This document shows, in pieces, positions 28,185 through 37,449 of a DNA stretch of 64,000 nt (positions are counted from its first letter, which is position 1; each line of letters begins with the position of its first letter). The stretch is from Pseudomonadota bacterium (GTDB lineage: Bacteria > Pseudomonadota > Gammaproteobacteria > Burkholderiales > Thiobacillaceae): NCBI GenBank assembly GCA_021802945.1, contig JAJZRE010000003.1, forward strand, positions 46,637 to 110,636, given 5' to 3'. The notes under the pieces were generated by a model. The model did not search any database. It was not told where the DNA came from and was given only the letters and a program-made list of their open reading frames with translations. The position numbers were made by a program, and so were the translations under genes.

Positions 28185-28213
28185 AATTGTCCGTGCGGTG
28201 GGACATTTTGTCC
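28185..28213 (+). promoter_or_regulatory. Candidate upstream activator sites for the sigma-54 regulator
   Basis: GGACATTTTGTCC at 28201-28213 is a palindrome with arms GGACA and TGTCC. A further half-site TTGTCC lies at 28187-28192, facing GGACAT at 28201. The centre is about 60 bases upstream of the -24 element, the usual distance for an enhancer-binding activator. Assignment to the adjacent regulator is inferred from position. Confidence 0.5.
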
Positions 28214-28267
28214 ATTCCGCGCGACGGAAAATCGGGCCGGCATTTGTTTATTCGGATGTTTTTATCC

Positions 28268-28283
28268 TGGCATGGCCTTTGCT
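28268..28283 (+). promoter_or_regulatory. Sigma-54 (-24/-12) promoter of the fdn-sel operon
   Basis: TGGCAT (28268-28273), then five bases, then TTGCT (28279-28283) gives GG and GC separated by exactly 10 bases, as sigma-54 requires. Transcription would start near 28295, about 47 bases before the fdnG ATG. Confidence 0.7.
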
Positions 28284-28341
28284 GACGTCTTCCCGCGTGT
28301 GTCCTCGTATCGCAACACGTCAACTCGATCTGGAGAAAACA

Positions 28342-31300
28342 ATGCAAGTCAGCAGAAGGCAATTCTTCAAAATTTGCGCGGCCGGCGTCAGCAGTTCCAG
28401 CCTCGCCGTGATGGGCTTCTCGCCCGGCACGGCGCTGGCGCAAGCGCGGGAGTACAAGCTCAGCCGCGCCACGGAAACCCGCAACACCTGCCCCTATTGC
28501 TCGGTGGGCTGCGGCATCCTCATGTACAGCCTGGGCGACAGGTCCAAGAACGCCAAGTCGGAGATCATCCATATCGAAGGCGATCCGGACCACCCGGTGA
28601 ACCGCGGCACCCTGTGCCCGAAAGGCGCGGGCCTGCTGGATTTCGTTCACAGCCCCAATCGCCTCCAGTACCCCGAAGTGCGCGAGGCCGGCGCCAGCGA
28701 ATGGAAGCGCATCTCCTGGGACGACGCCCTGGCGCGCATCGCCCGGCACATGAAAGCCGACCGCGACAAGAACTTCGTCGCCCGCACCGACGACGGCCTG
28801 ACCGTCAACCGCTGGCTGACCACCGGTTTCCTGGCGGCCTCGGCGGCTTCCAACGAGTCCGGTTACCTGACCCACAAGGTGGTGCGCAACCTCGGCATGC
28901 TGGCGGTCGACAATCAGGCACGCGTTTGACACGGACCTACGGTGGCAAGTCTTGCCCCTACGTTCGGCCGCGGCGCGATGACCAATCACTGGGTCGACAT
29001 CAAGAATGCAAATGTAATCGTGATCATGGGCGGCAATGCCGCCGAAGCGCACCCCTGCGGCTTCAAGTGGGTGACGGAAGCCAAGGCGCACAACAAGGCC
29101 AGGCTGATTGTGGTCGACCCGCGCTTCACCCGCTCGGCGGCGGTGTCCGACTACTATGCGCCGATCCGCCCGGGCAGCGACATCGCGTTCCTGGGTGGCA
29201 TGATCAACTACCTGCTGACCCACGACAAGATCCAGCACGAGTACGTCAGGAAGTATTCCGACGCGACCTTCCTGGTTCATGGCGATTACGATTTCGGCGA
29301 CGGCCTGTTCTCCGGCTACGACGAGGAGAAGCGTAGCTACGACAAGACCTCCTGGTCCTATCAGAAGGGCGCGGACGGCTTCGTGTTGACGGATGAAACG
29401 CTGCAGAACCCGCGTTGCGTCTTCAATCTGATGAAGCAACACTATTCCCGCTACACGCCGGAAATGGTGTCCCGGATCACCGGCACGCCCAAGGAGCAGT
29501 TCCTCAAGGTGTGCGAGATGATCGCGGAGACCGCGGCGCCCAACAAGACCACCACCTTCCTGTACGCGCTGGGCTGGACGCAGCACTCCGTCGGCTCGCA
29601 GAACATCCGGACCATGGCGATGATCCAGATCCTGCTCGGCAACATGGGCATGGCGGGCGGCGGTATCAATGCGCTGCGCGGCCACTCCAACATCCAGGGC
29701 CTGACCGATCTGGGCCTGCTTTCCAACATGCTGCCCGGCTACCTGACGCTGGCGGGCGAGAAGGAGCAGGATTTTGCGGCTTTCCTGGACAAGCGCGCAC
29801 TGAAACCGCTGCGCCCCGGCCAGATGAGCTACTGGCAGAACTATCCCAAATTCCACGTCAGCCTGATGAAATCCTGGTACGGCGACGCCGCCACCCGGGA
29901 AAACAACTGGTGCTATGACTGGCTGCCCAAGCTGGACAAGGTCTACGACGTGCTGCAGGTGTTCGAGCTGATGCACCAGGGCAAGATGAACGGCTACTTC
30001 GCCCAGGGCTTCAATCCGCTGGCGTCGTTCCCGGACAAGGCCAAAATCGGCGCGGCGCTGGCCAGGCTGAAATACCTGGTGGTGATCGATCCGCTGGCGA
30101 CGGAAACGTCCGAGTTCTGGAAGAATTTCGGCGAATTCAACGACGTCGACCCCTCCGGCATTCAGACCGAAGTGTTCCGCCTGCCTTCCACCTGCTTCGC
30201 GGAAGAGGAGGGCTCGCTGGTCAGTTCCAGCCGCGTGCTGCAATGGCACTACAAAGGCGCCGACGCGCCGGGCGAAGCCCGCAACGATGCCGAGATCATG
30301 GCCGGCCTGTTCCTCAGGCTGCGCGAGATGTACCGGCAGGAAGGCGGCGCGTTCCCCGATGCCATTCTCGGCACGACCTGGCCCTACAGGATTCCCGAGA
30401 GCCCTTCTCCCGAAGAACTGGCCAGGGAGCTCAACGGCAAGGCGCTGACCGATCTGGTGGATCCGAAGGACCCGGCCAAGGTGCTGGCCAAGGCCGGCGA
30501 GCAGCTGGGCAGCTTCGCCCTGCTGCGCGACGACGGTTCCACCGCCAGCGGGTGCTGGATTTTCTCGGGCTCCTGGACGCAGGCGGGCAACCTGATGGCG
30601 CGGCGCGACAATGCCGACCCGAGCGGCCTGGGCAACACCCCCGACTGGGCTTACGCCTGGCCGGCGAACCGGCGCATCATCTACAACCGCGCGTCCTGCG
30701 ATCCGTCCGGCAAGCCCTGGGATCCCAAACGCAAGGTGATTGCCTGGAATGCCAAGGAGGGCAAGTGGCTGGGGATGGACGTCCCCGACATGAGGCCGGA
30801 TGCCGCGCCCGAGGAAAACGTGGGTCCGTTCATCATGAATCCGGAAGGCGTGGCGCGCCTGTTCGCCGTCGACAAGATGGCGGAGGGCCCGTTCCCCGAG
30901 CATTACGAGCCGTTCGAAACGCCGATCGACACCAATCCCCTGCATCCCAGGGTCGTCAGCAATCCGGCCGCGCGGGTGTTCAAGGGGGATATGGACGCTT
31001 TCGGCAAGGCCGCGGAATTCCCGTATGTGGGGACCACCTACCGCCTGACCGAGCACTTCCACTACTGGACCAAGCACGCCAAGCTCAATGCGATTCTCCA
31101 GCCGGAGCAATTCGTCGAGATCGGCGAGGACCTGGCCAGGGCGAAAGGCATCAGCGCCGGCGACCGGATCAAGGTGAGCTCGAACCGGGGCCATATCGTG
31201 GCGGTGGCGGTGGTGACCAAGCGGATCAGGATGCTCGACGTCGACGGCAGGAAGGTCCATACCGTGGGCATTCCGATCCATTGGGGCTTCAAGGGCGTGG

Positions 31301-31404
31301 CCAGGAACGGCTACCTGGCCAACACCCTGACGCCTTTCGTCGGCGATGCGAACACCCAGACGCCGGAGTTCAAGTCGTTTCTGGTCAACATCGAGAAAGC
31401 GTAA
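28342..31404 (+). CDS. fdnG: Formate dehydrogenase alpha subunit, selenocysteine-containing (FdnG/FdoG type)
   Basis: A 1020-residue molybdopterin enzyme that oxidises formate to CO2 on the periplasmic side. A Tat signal is visible (SRRQFFKICAAGVSS). The [4Fe-4S] cluster Cys are in NTCPYCSVGCGILMYS and GTLCPKGAG. The frame is read through one in-frame TGA at 28927-28929, coding Sec at residue 196, the same position as in the E. coli enzyme, flanked by QARV and HGPTVASLAPTFG. The frame is otherwise intact to the TAA at 31402-31404. The ATG at 28342 has a TGGAG ribosome site. It is followed by fdnH, fdnI, fdhE, selA and selB, so maturation and Sec insertion are coupled to it. Confidence 0.96.
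28927..28966 (+). promoter_or_regulatory. Bacterial SECIS element directing Sec insertion at UGA 28927-28929
   Basis: Just 3' of the UGA, GGTGGCA (28941-28947) pairs with TGCCCC (28953-28958) with an unpaired T at 28943 and the loop AGTCT containing the GU needed for SelB contact. Position (stem top about 20 nt after the UGA) and shape match E. coli fdhF/fdnG SECIS hairpins. The fit is by eye. Confidence 0.75.
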
Positions 31405-31416
31405 GGAAGGCGGATC

Positions 31417-32286
31417 ATGGCATTACAAACTTTGGACATCCAGCGCCGTTCCGCCACCACCACGCCTTCCCCGGGCGTGCGCCAGACGACGGAAGTGGCC
31501 AAGCTGATCGACATCTCCAAATGCATCGGCTGCAAGGCGTGCCAGACGGCCTGCATGGAGTGGAACGACATCCGGGACGAGGTCGGCAGCAATGCCGGCA
31601 CCTACGACAACCCGCGCGACCTCACGGAAAATTCCTGGACCGTGATGCGCTACTCGGAAGTGGAAGTGGAGCAGGGCAAGCTGGAGTGGCTGATCCGCAA
31701 GGACGGCTGCATGCATTGCGCCGACCCGGGCTGCCTCAAGGCCTGCCCGTCGCCCGGCGCGATCATCCAGCACGGCAACGGCATCGTCGACTTCCAGCAG
31801 GCGAACTGCATCGGCTGCGGCTACTGCATCGCCGGCTGCCCGTTCAACGTTCCGCGCATTTCCAGGAAGGACAACAAGGCCTACAAGTGCACGCTCTGTT
31901 CCGATCGCGTCGGCGTGGGCATGGAACCGGCCTGCGTGAAAACCTGCCCGACCGGCGCGATCGTGTTCGGCAGCAAGACGGACATGATCCAGCATGCCGA
32001 GGCGCGGATCGTCGACCTCAAGGAACGCGGCTACGCCAAGGCCGGTCTGTACGATCCGCAGGGCGTGGGCGGCACCCACGTGATGTATGTGCTGCAGCAC
32101 GCCGACCAGCCGGAGCTCTACCACGGCCTGCCCAGGGATCCGGCCATCAGTCCGATGGTGTCGCTGTGGAAGGGGGTCACCAAGCCGCTCATGTCCCTGG
32201 GACTTGGGCTGGTGGCGCTGGCCGGTTTCTTCCACTACGTCACCGTGGGGCCCAACGAGGTCGGGGACGAAGAGGAAGAAGTCTGA
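31417..32286 (+). CDS. fdnH: Formate dehydrogenase beta subunit, iron-sulfur (FdnH/FdxH)
   Basis: A 289-residue electron-transfer subunit with four ferredoxin-type Cys clusters: [44 protein letters not shown] and CTLCSDRVG with [11 protein letters not shown] single C-terminal membrane helix ([23 protein letters not shown]) anchors it. It passes electrons from the alpha subunit's [4Fe-4S] to the cytochrome subunit. It starts 12 bases after fdnG. Confidence 0.95.
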   Translation: MALQTLDIQRRSATTTPSPGVRQTTEVAKLIDISKCIGCKACQTACMEWNDIRDEVGSNAGTYDNPRDLTENSWTVMRYSEVEVEQGKLEWLIRKDGCMHCADPGCLKACPSPGAIIQHGNGIVDFQQANCIGCGYCIAGCPFNVPRISRKDNKAYKCTLCSDRVGVGMEPACVKTCPTGAIVFGSKTDMIQHAEARIVDLKERGYAKAGLYDPQGVGGTHVMYVLQHADQPELYHGLPRDPAISPMVSLWKGVTKPLMSLGLGLVALAGFFHYVTVGPNEVGDEEEEV

Positions 32287-32290
32287 TTCC

Positions 32291-32317
32291 GCCGCCGGCG
32301 CGTCGCGCGCCGGCGGC
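32291..32317 (+). terminator. 12-bp intercistronic hairpin between fdnH and fdnI
   Basis: GCCGCCGGCGCG (32291-32302) and CGCGCCGGCGGC (32306-32317) form a perfect 12-bp stem with loop TCG. A T-run (32332-32337) occurs only 14 bases later, so it is not a classic terminator; partial attenuation or mRNA stabilisation are likely roles. Confidence 0.4.
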
Positions 32318-32352
32318 CCTTGCAATTGAAATTTTTTCGACCAGGAGCAATC

Positions 32353-32979
32353 GTGGCCAAGTCATCATCCGTATTGATCAAGCGGTACACCGCGTCCGAC
32401 CGGCTTAACCACTGGACCGTGGCGATCACCTTCATGCTGCTGGCGCTGAGCGGCCTCGCGCTGTTCCACCCGGCGTTTTTCTTTCTCACCCATCTGTTCG
32501 GCGGCGGTCCCTGGACGCGCATCCTGCATCCTTTCGCCGGCGTGCTCCTGTTCGCCGGGTTCGTCGGCATGATGCTGCGGTTCTGGAAGCTCAATCGCAT
32601 CACCGACGACGACCGTCAATGGCTCAGGCAGGTGGGCGATGTCATCCGCAACCGCGAGGACAGGCTGCCGCCGGTCGGGCATTACAACGCCGGCCAGAAA
32701 TACCTGTTCTGGACCATGGTGGTGTGCATCCCCCTGCTGCTGCTCACCGGCGTGCTCGTGTGGCGGCCCTACTTCGCCCCCCTGATGCCGATTTTTGCGG
32801 TGCGGCTGGCCGTGCTGTTGCATGCCGTCGCGGCCTTCGTCATCATTGCCGGCATCGTCGTCCATATTTATGCCGCCATCTGGGTGCAGGGCTCCGTTCG
32901 CGCCATGACCCGCGGCACCGTCACCCGCGCCTGGGCCAAGCAGCACCACCCGGCGTGGTATCGTGAAATCACCAAGTAA
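32353..32979 (+). CDS. fdnI: Formate dehydrogenase gamma subunit, cytochrome b556 (FdnI)
   Basis: A 208-residue integral membrane cytochrome b with four helices (about residues 18-38, 52-72, 114-136 and 150-172). Heme-ligand His residues lie in RLNHWTVAITFM, ILHPFAGVLLF, LLHAVAAFVIIAGIVVHIYAAIW. It receives electrons from FdnH and reduces quinone. The GTG at 32353, after CAGGAGC, was chosen over an upstream TTG that has no ribosome site. The C terminus PAWYREITK is typical. Confidence 0.93.
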   Translation: MAKSSSVLIKRYTASDRLNHWTVAITFMLLALSGLALFHPAFFFLTHLFGGGPWTRILHPFAGVLLFAGFVGMMLRFWKLNRITDDDRQWLRQVGDVIRNREDRLPPVGHYNAGQKYLFWTMVVCIPLLLLTGVLVWRPYFAPLMPIFAVRLAVLLHAVAAFVIIAGIVVHIYAAIWVQGSVRAMTRGTVTRAWAKQHHPAWYREITK

Positions 32980-32989
32980 GGGGGGACGC

Positions 32990-33910
32990 ATGGCCACCAC
33001 CATCATCGAACCCGGCGAGATCCTGCCGCCCGGACCGGAAACGCCCTTCCTGCGCCGCGCCGGGCGCGCGTCGGTTTTCGGCGATCGGGCGCGGCGCTTC
33101 ATGGCGCTCGCCGAGGGGCACGCGATGGCGGATTTCCTGCGCTTCATGGGCCATCTGGCCGAGGCCCAGCAGCGTACCCTGGATGCCCAGGGCGCACCGC
33201 TGCTGCCCGGCGCCGAGCAGATCGCGCTGTGCAAGGCGCACGGCATGCCGCCGCTCGGCACGCAAACCCTGCGCCGCGATCCGAGCTGGCGCGAAGGTTT
33301 GCAGCGCCTGCTGGAGCAGGTGGAAAGCCAGGCCAACGACGCCACCCGCGCCGCCATGCAGCGGCTCGCCGCGCTGCCCGAGGCGGAACTGGAAGCCTTT
33401 GCCGACCGCCTGCTGGGCGGGGAGTACGCCGGCCTGGATCTGGCGGCGGCGCCCCTGGTGGGCGCGGCGCTCCAGGTCTACTGGGTGCGCCTGGCCGCGG
33501 CCATGGAGCAGGCGGATTTCCCCCGCCCCGAGGTGCACACGCTGTGTCCGGCCTGCGGCTCGCTGCCCGGCGCCAGCGTGGTGCGCATCGGCGCGGAACA
33601 GGGGCTGCGCTATCTGCATTGCGCGCTGTGCGCCAGCGAGTGGAACATGGTGCGCGTCAAATGCAGCCACTGCGAATCCACCCGCGGCATCGCCTACCTC
33701 GGCGTCGAAGGGGGCGACGAAGCGGTCAAGGCGGAGGCCTGCGATGCGTGCAAGAGCTATCTGAAGATCCTCTACATGGAAAAGAATCCGGCGGTGGATG
33801 CCGTCGCCGACGACCTGGCGAGCCTGGCCCTGGACATCCTCATGGACGAAGCGGGCTTTCTGCGCAGCGGCCCCAACCTGCTGTTGTTCCCGGGCGCCGC
33901 CGCCGCATGA
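32990..33910 (+). CDS. fdhE: FdhE, formate dehydrogenase accessory protein
   Basis: A 306-residue cytoplasmic chaperone needed for maturation of Tat-exported formate dehydrogenases. Four CxxC pairs in rubredoxin-like knuckles are visible ([40 protein letters not shown]). The N-terminal region [34 protein letters not shown] is typical. The ATG at 32990 follows GGGGGA. Its stop overlaps the selA ATG by four bases. Confidence 0.94.
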   Translation: MATTIIEPGEILPPGPETPFLRRAGRASVFGDRARRFMALAEGHAMADFLRFMGHLAEAQQRTLDAQGAPLLPGAEQIALCKAHGMPPLGTQTLRRDPSWREGLQRLLEQVESQANDATRAAMQRLAALPEAELEAFADRLLGGEYAGLDLAAAPLVGAALQVYWVRLAAAMEQADFPRPEVHTLCPACGSLPGASVVRIGAEQGLRYLHCALCASEWNMVRVKCSHCESTRGIAYLGVEGGDEAVKAEACDACKSYLKILYMEKNPAVDAVADDLASLALDILMDEAGFLRSGPNLLLFPGAAAA

Positions 33911-35343
33911 GCCTGGCTCCTGCCGGCCGCGGCGGCAAGGCGGGGACGATGCCCGCCATTCCGTCGGTAGACCGGGTCCTCAACCTGCCGGCGGTGCGCG
34001 TGCTGACCGAGGCGCATGGCCGGATGCTCACGCTGGATGCGGTGCGGCAACTGCTGGCGGAATGGCGCGAGGGCCTCTCCGGCAACCTGGAGCTGCCCGC
34101 CGACGCCTTCGAGGAAGCCCGCCTGGCAGCCGTTCTGGAACAACGCCTGATCGCGGCACGGCAGCCCCGCCTGCGCCCGGTGCTCAACCTCACCGGCACC
34201 GTGCTGCACACCAATCTGGGGCGCGCGCGCCTGCCGGACGAGGCGGTCGCGGCGGTCGTGACCGCGGCCACCCAGGCCTGCAACCTGGAATACGACCTGG
34301 CGGGCGGCGCGCGCGGCGACCGCGACGACCTGATCGAGCCGCTGCTGCGCGAGATCACCGGCGCGGAAGCGGCCACCGTGGTCAACAACAACGCCGCCGC
34401 CGTGTTCCTCGCGCTCAACACTCTGGGCCTGCGCAAGCAGGTGATCGTCTCGCGCGGCGAGCTGGTGGAAATCGGCGGCGCCTTCCGGGTGCCCGACATC
34501 ATGGCGCGGGCGGGCTGCCGCCTGCGCGAGGTGGGCACCACCAACCGCACCCACCTCAGGGACTACGCCGAGGCCATCGACGCCAGGACCGCCCTGCTGC
34601 TGAAGGTGCATACCAGCAATTACGCGATCCAGGGGTTCACCGCCGCGGTGGAGGAGAAGGCGCTGGCGGACCTCGCCCACCGGCACGGCCTGCCCTTCAT
34701 GGTCGACCTAGGCAGCGGCACCCTGGTCAACCTGCGCGAGCACGGCCTGCCGCAGGAGCCCACCCCGATGGATTCCCTGGCCGCCGGCGTCGATCTCGTC
34801 ACCTTCAGCGGCGACAAGCTGCTGGGCGGGCCGCAGGCGGGCATTCTGGCGGGGCGCCGCGAACTGATCGCCCGGATCAGGAAAAATCCGCTGAAACGCG
34901 CGCTGCGGGTGGACAAGATGACCCTCGCCGCGCTCGAGGCGGTGCTGCAGCTCTACCGCGATCCCGACCGGCTGGCGGCGCGCCTGCCCACGCTGCGCCT
35001 GCTGACGCGGGCCGGCGCCGACATCGAGCACTGCGCCCGCGCCCTGCTGCCCGCGGTGGGCGCGGCGCTGGCGGGTACGGCGCAGGTCGAGGTGCGCCCC
35101 TGCCACAGCCAGATCGGCAGCGGTTCGCTGCCGGTCGACCGCCTGCCCAGCTTCTGTCTCGCCATGACGCCGCTTCGCCGCGGCAAGGGCGAGGGCAGCG
35201 TCCTCAAGGCAATCGAGCAGGCCTTCCGCGGGCTGCCGGTTCCGGTGATCGGCCGGGTCAGCGAAGGCGCGTTCTGCCTCGACCTGCGCTGCCTGGAACA
35301 GCCCGACCTGCTGCGCGCGCAACTCGGGGACCTGCGCCTTTGA
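33907..35343 (+). CDS. selA: L-seryl-tRNA(Sec) selenium transferase
   Basis: A 478-residue PLP enzyme that converts Ser-tRNA(Sec) to Sec-tRNA(Sec). Motifs include [39 protein letters not shown], and the PLP lysine in [16 protein letters not shown]. The length is normal. It overlaps fdhE (ATGA) and selB. It uses selenophosphate from SelD, whose gene is not in this window. Confidence 0.97.
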   Translation: MSLAPAGRGGKAGTMPAIPSVDRVLNLPAVRVLTEAHGRMLTLDAVRQLLAEWREGLSGNLELPADAFEEARLAAVLEQRLIAARQPRLRPVLNLTGTVLHTNLGRARLPDEAVAAVVTAATQACNLEYDLAGGARGDRDDLIEPLLREITGAEAATVVNNNAAAVFLALNTLGLRKQVIVSRGELVEIGGAFRVPDIMARAGCRLREVGTTNRTHLRDYAEAIDARTALLLKVHTSNYAIQGFTAAVEEKALADLAHRHGLPFMVDLGSGTLVNLREHGLPQEPTPMDSLAAGVDLVTFSGDKLLGGPQAGILAGRRELIARIRKNPLKRALRVDKMTLAALEAVLQLYRDPDRLAARLPTLRLLTRAGADIEHCARALLPAVGAALAGTAQVEVRPCHSQIGSGSLPVDRLPSFCLAMTPLRRGKGEGSVLKAIEQAFRGLPVPVIGRVSEGAFCLDLRCLEQPDLLRAQLGDLRL

Positions 35344-37247
35344 TCGTCGGCACCGCGGGTCACATCGACCATGGCAAGACCGCGCTGGTCAAGGCCCTGA
35401 CCGGCGTCGACGCCGACCGCCTCAAGGAAGAGAAGGCGCGCGGCATCACCATCGACCTCGGCTACGCCTACGCGCCCCTGCCCAACGGCGACGTGCTGGG
35501 CTTCGTGGACGTGCCGGGCCACGAGAAATTCATCCACAACATGCTGGCGGGCGCCACCGGCATCGATTTCGCGCTGCTGGCGGTGGCGGCGGACGACGGC
35601 CCCATGCCGCAGACCCGGGAGCATTTGCAGATCCTCGATCTGCTCGGGCTGGCGCGGGGCGTGGTGGCGCTGACCAAGGTGGACCGGGTCAGCCCCGGCC
35701 GGCTGGAGGAAGCGCGCGCCGAAATCGTCGCCCTGCTCGCGGGCAGCCGCCTCGCGGGCAGCGACATTTACCCGGTGTCGGCCCTGACCGGCAGCGGCGT
35801 GGCCGCGTTGCGCGCGCGGCTGGAGGCGGAAGCGCAGGCTTTGCGGCGGCGTCCCGCCGACGGCTGTTTCCGGCTGGCGGTGGACCGCTGCTTCACCCTC
35901 GCGGGCGCCGGCACGGTGGTGACCGGCACGGTGTTCTCGGGCACGGTGGCGGTGGGGGACAGACTGGTGCTGTCGCCGCCGGACATCCCGGTGCGGGTGC
36001 GCGGCATCCACGCCCAGGACCGCCCCGTCCAGACCGGCGTGGCCGGGCAGCGCTGCGCGCTCAACCTGACCGGGCCGGATTTCGGCAAGGCGGACGTGCG
36101 CCGCGGCGACTGGGTGCTGGCCGAGTCCCTGCACGCGCCGGCGAACCGGCTCGACGCCCGGCTGCATCTGCTGGGCAGCGAGGACAAGCCGCTGCGCCAC
36201 TGGACGCCGGTGCACGTCCATCTCGGCGCGGCGGACGTGACCGGCCGGGTGGCGGTGCTGGAAGGCGAAGCGGTCGCGCCCGGCGCCGGCGCCCTGGTGC
36301 AGCTGGTGCTGGACAAGCCCGTGGCCGCCCTGCACGGCGACCGCTTCATCGTGCGCGACCAGTCCGCCACCCGCACCCTGGGCGGCGGACTGGTGCTGGA
36401 CTGCTTCCCGCCCGCGCGCGGACGGCGCACCCCCGCCCGGCTCGAACTGCTGCGCGCGCTGGACGCCGGCGACCCGGCGGACGCCCTGCTGGCCGCGCTG
36501 CGGAACAGCGCGACCGGCGTGGATTTGCGCCGCTTCGCGCTGAACTGGAACCTGTGCATGGACGACGCCAGCGCCTTGTGGGCGGCGCTGCCGATGCGCA
36601 CGGTGGAGGAGGGCGACCTCGCCAGCGGGTTTTCGCTGGAGGCGTGGGAAGCGCTCGGGCAGCGGCTGCTGGACACGCTGGCGGCGGAGCACGCGCGCGT
36701 GCCGGACATGGTCGGCGTCGACCGCGAACGCCTGCGGCGGATGACCGCGCCGGCCTTGCCGCGCGCGGCCTTCCTGGCGCTCACCGACGAGCTGCTGGCC
36801 GCGGGCCGCATCACGGCCAGCGGCCTGTGGCTGCACCTGCCCGGACACACCGTCACGCTGCTGCCGCACGAGGACAAGCTGTGGGCGAGGGCGCGTCCGC
36901 TGCTCGATGCCGCGCCCTGGCAGCCGCCCCGGGTGCGCGATATCGCCGCCGCGCTGGGCGCGGACGAGCGCGCCGTGCGCCTGCTGTTGCAGCGGCTGGC
37001 GCGGCAGGGCAAGGTGTTCCAGGTGGCCCACGACCATTTTTTCACGCGCGAGGCCGTGCATGCGCTGGCCGCCGTCGCCCGCGAGCTGGCGGCCGACGAC
37101 GCCCTGGAAGCCGCCGTTTTCCGCGACCGCATCGGCAGCGGGCGCAAGCTGGCGATCCAGATCCTGGAGTTCTTCGACCGGGTGGGCTTCACCCGGCGGG
37201 TGCGCGACAGGCATCAACTGCGCCATGCGGAATTGTTGAGCAATTAG
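35340..37247 (+). CDS. selB: Selenocysteine-specific elongation factor SelB
   Basis: A 635-residue GTPase that binds Sec-tRNA(Sec) and the SECIS hairpin and delivers the tRNA at UGA. G motifs: [51 protein letters not shown] and TKVD. EF-Tu-like domains II/III follow, then four winged-helix repeats (about residues 380-635) that bind RNA, ending [19 protein letters not shown]. Start is TTG at 35340, overlapping the selA stop (TTGA), which leaves only this start near [11 protein letters not shown]. Confidence 0.97.
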   Translation: MIVGTAGHIDHGKTALVKALTGVDADRLKEEKARGITIDLGYAYAPLPNGDVLGFVDVPGHEKFIHNMLAGATGIDFALLAVAADDGPMPQTREHLQILDLLGLARGVVALTKVDRVSPGRLEEARAEIVALLAGSRLAGSDIYPVSALTGSGVAALRARLEAEAQALRRRPADGCFRLAVDRCFTLAGAGTVVTGTVFSGTVAVGDRLVLSPPDIPVRVRGIHAQDRPVQTGVAGQRCALNLTGPDFGKADVRRGDWVLAESLHAPANRLDARLHLLGSEDKPLRHWTPVHVHLGAADVTGRVAVLEGEAVAPGAGALVQLVLDKPVAALHGDRFIVRDQSATRTLGGGLVLDCFPPARGRRTPARLELLRALDAGDPADALLAALRNSATGVDLRRFALNWNLCMDDASALWAALPMRTVEEGDLASGFSLEAWEALGQRLLDTLAAEHARVPDMVGVDRERLRRMTAPALPRAAFLALTDELLAAGRITASGLWLHLPGHTVTLLPHEDKLWARARPLLDAAPWQPPRVRDIAAALGADERAVRLLLQRLARQGKVFQVAHDHFFTREAVHALAAVARELAADDALEAAVFRDRIGSGRKLAIQILEFFDRVGFTRRVRDRHQLRHAELLSN

Positions 37248-37260
37248 CTGCTGCTGTGTA

Positions 37261-37281
37261 CCCTTGCGCGTCGCGCAAGGG
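37261..37281 (+). terminator. Hairpin between selB and tRNA-Sec
   Basis: CCCTTGCGC (37261-37269) and GCGCAAGGG (37273-37281) form a perfect 9-bp stem with a 3-nt loop, seven bases before the tRNA acceptor. No T-run follows, so it may be a processing signal or partial terminator rather than a full stop. Confidence 0.4.
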
Positions 37282-37288
37282 CATTCAC

Positions 37289-37385
37289 GGAAGAGATGCG
37301 TTCCCCGGTGGGGCGGCCGGACTTCAAATCCGGTAAGGGCCGTCAGACGGTCCTTGGTGGGTTCGACTCCCACTCTCTTCCGCCA
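37289..37385 (+). tRNA. selC: tRNA-Sec (anticodon UCA)
   Basis: A 97-nt tRNA with encoded CCA. The long 8-bp acceptor stem GGAAGAGA (37289-37296) with TCTCTTCC (37374-37381), discriminator G, the anticodon TCA at 37324-37326 in the stem CCGGA/TCCGG, and the extended variable arm (AGGGCCGTCAGACGGTCCTT) are all features of tRNA-Sec. The T arm GTGGGTTCGACTCCCAC is intact. It follows selB, so the Sec machinery is in one place. Confidence 0.97.
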
Positions 37386-37393
37386 TTCATGAC

Positions 37394-37425
37394 CCGTGCG
37401 GCCTTGTCCGGCAAGGCCTGCACGG
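37394..37425. terminator. Large hairpin between tRNA-Sec and ttcA
   Basis: CCGTGC-GGCCTTG (37394-37406) pairs with CAAGGCC-T-GCACGG (37412-37425) across a 5-nt loop, a 13-bp stem with one bulge. It lies nine bases after the tRNA CCA and past the stop of the convergent ttcA. No T-tract is present on either strand; it is probably a bidirectional end signal. Confidence 0.5.
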
Positions 37426-37449
37426 CCCCCCCCGACGGTGTAAGGGCGC

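Noticed and set aside
28301..28929. fdnG as two fragments or a pseudogene broken at TGA 28927
   Set aside because: The TGA lies at the Sec position of the family, a SECIS hairpin follows, and selA, selB and tRNA-Sec are in the same cluster.
26614..31281. A 1555-codon open frame on the minus strand across the regulator and fdnG
   Set aside because: It is a shadow of GC-rich codons in fdnG and the regulator; its protein has no family motifs while the opposite frames have complete ones.
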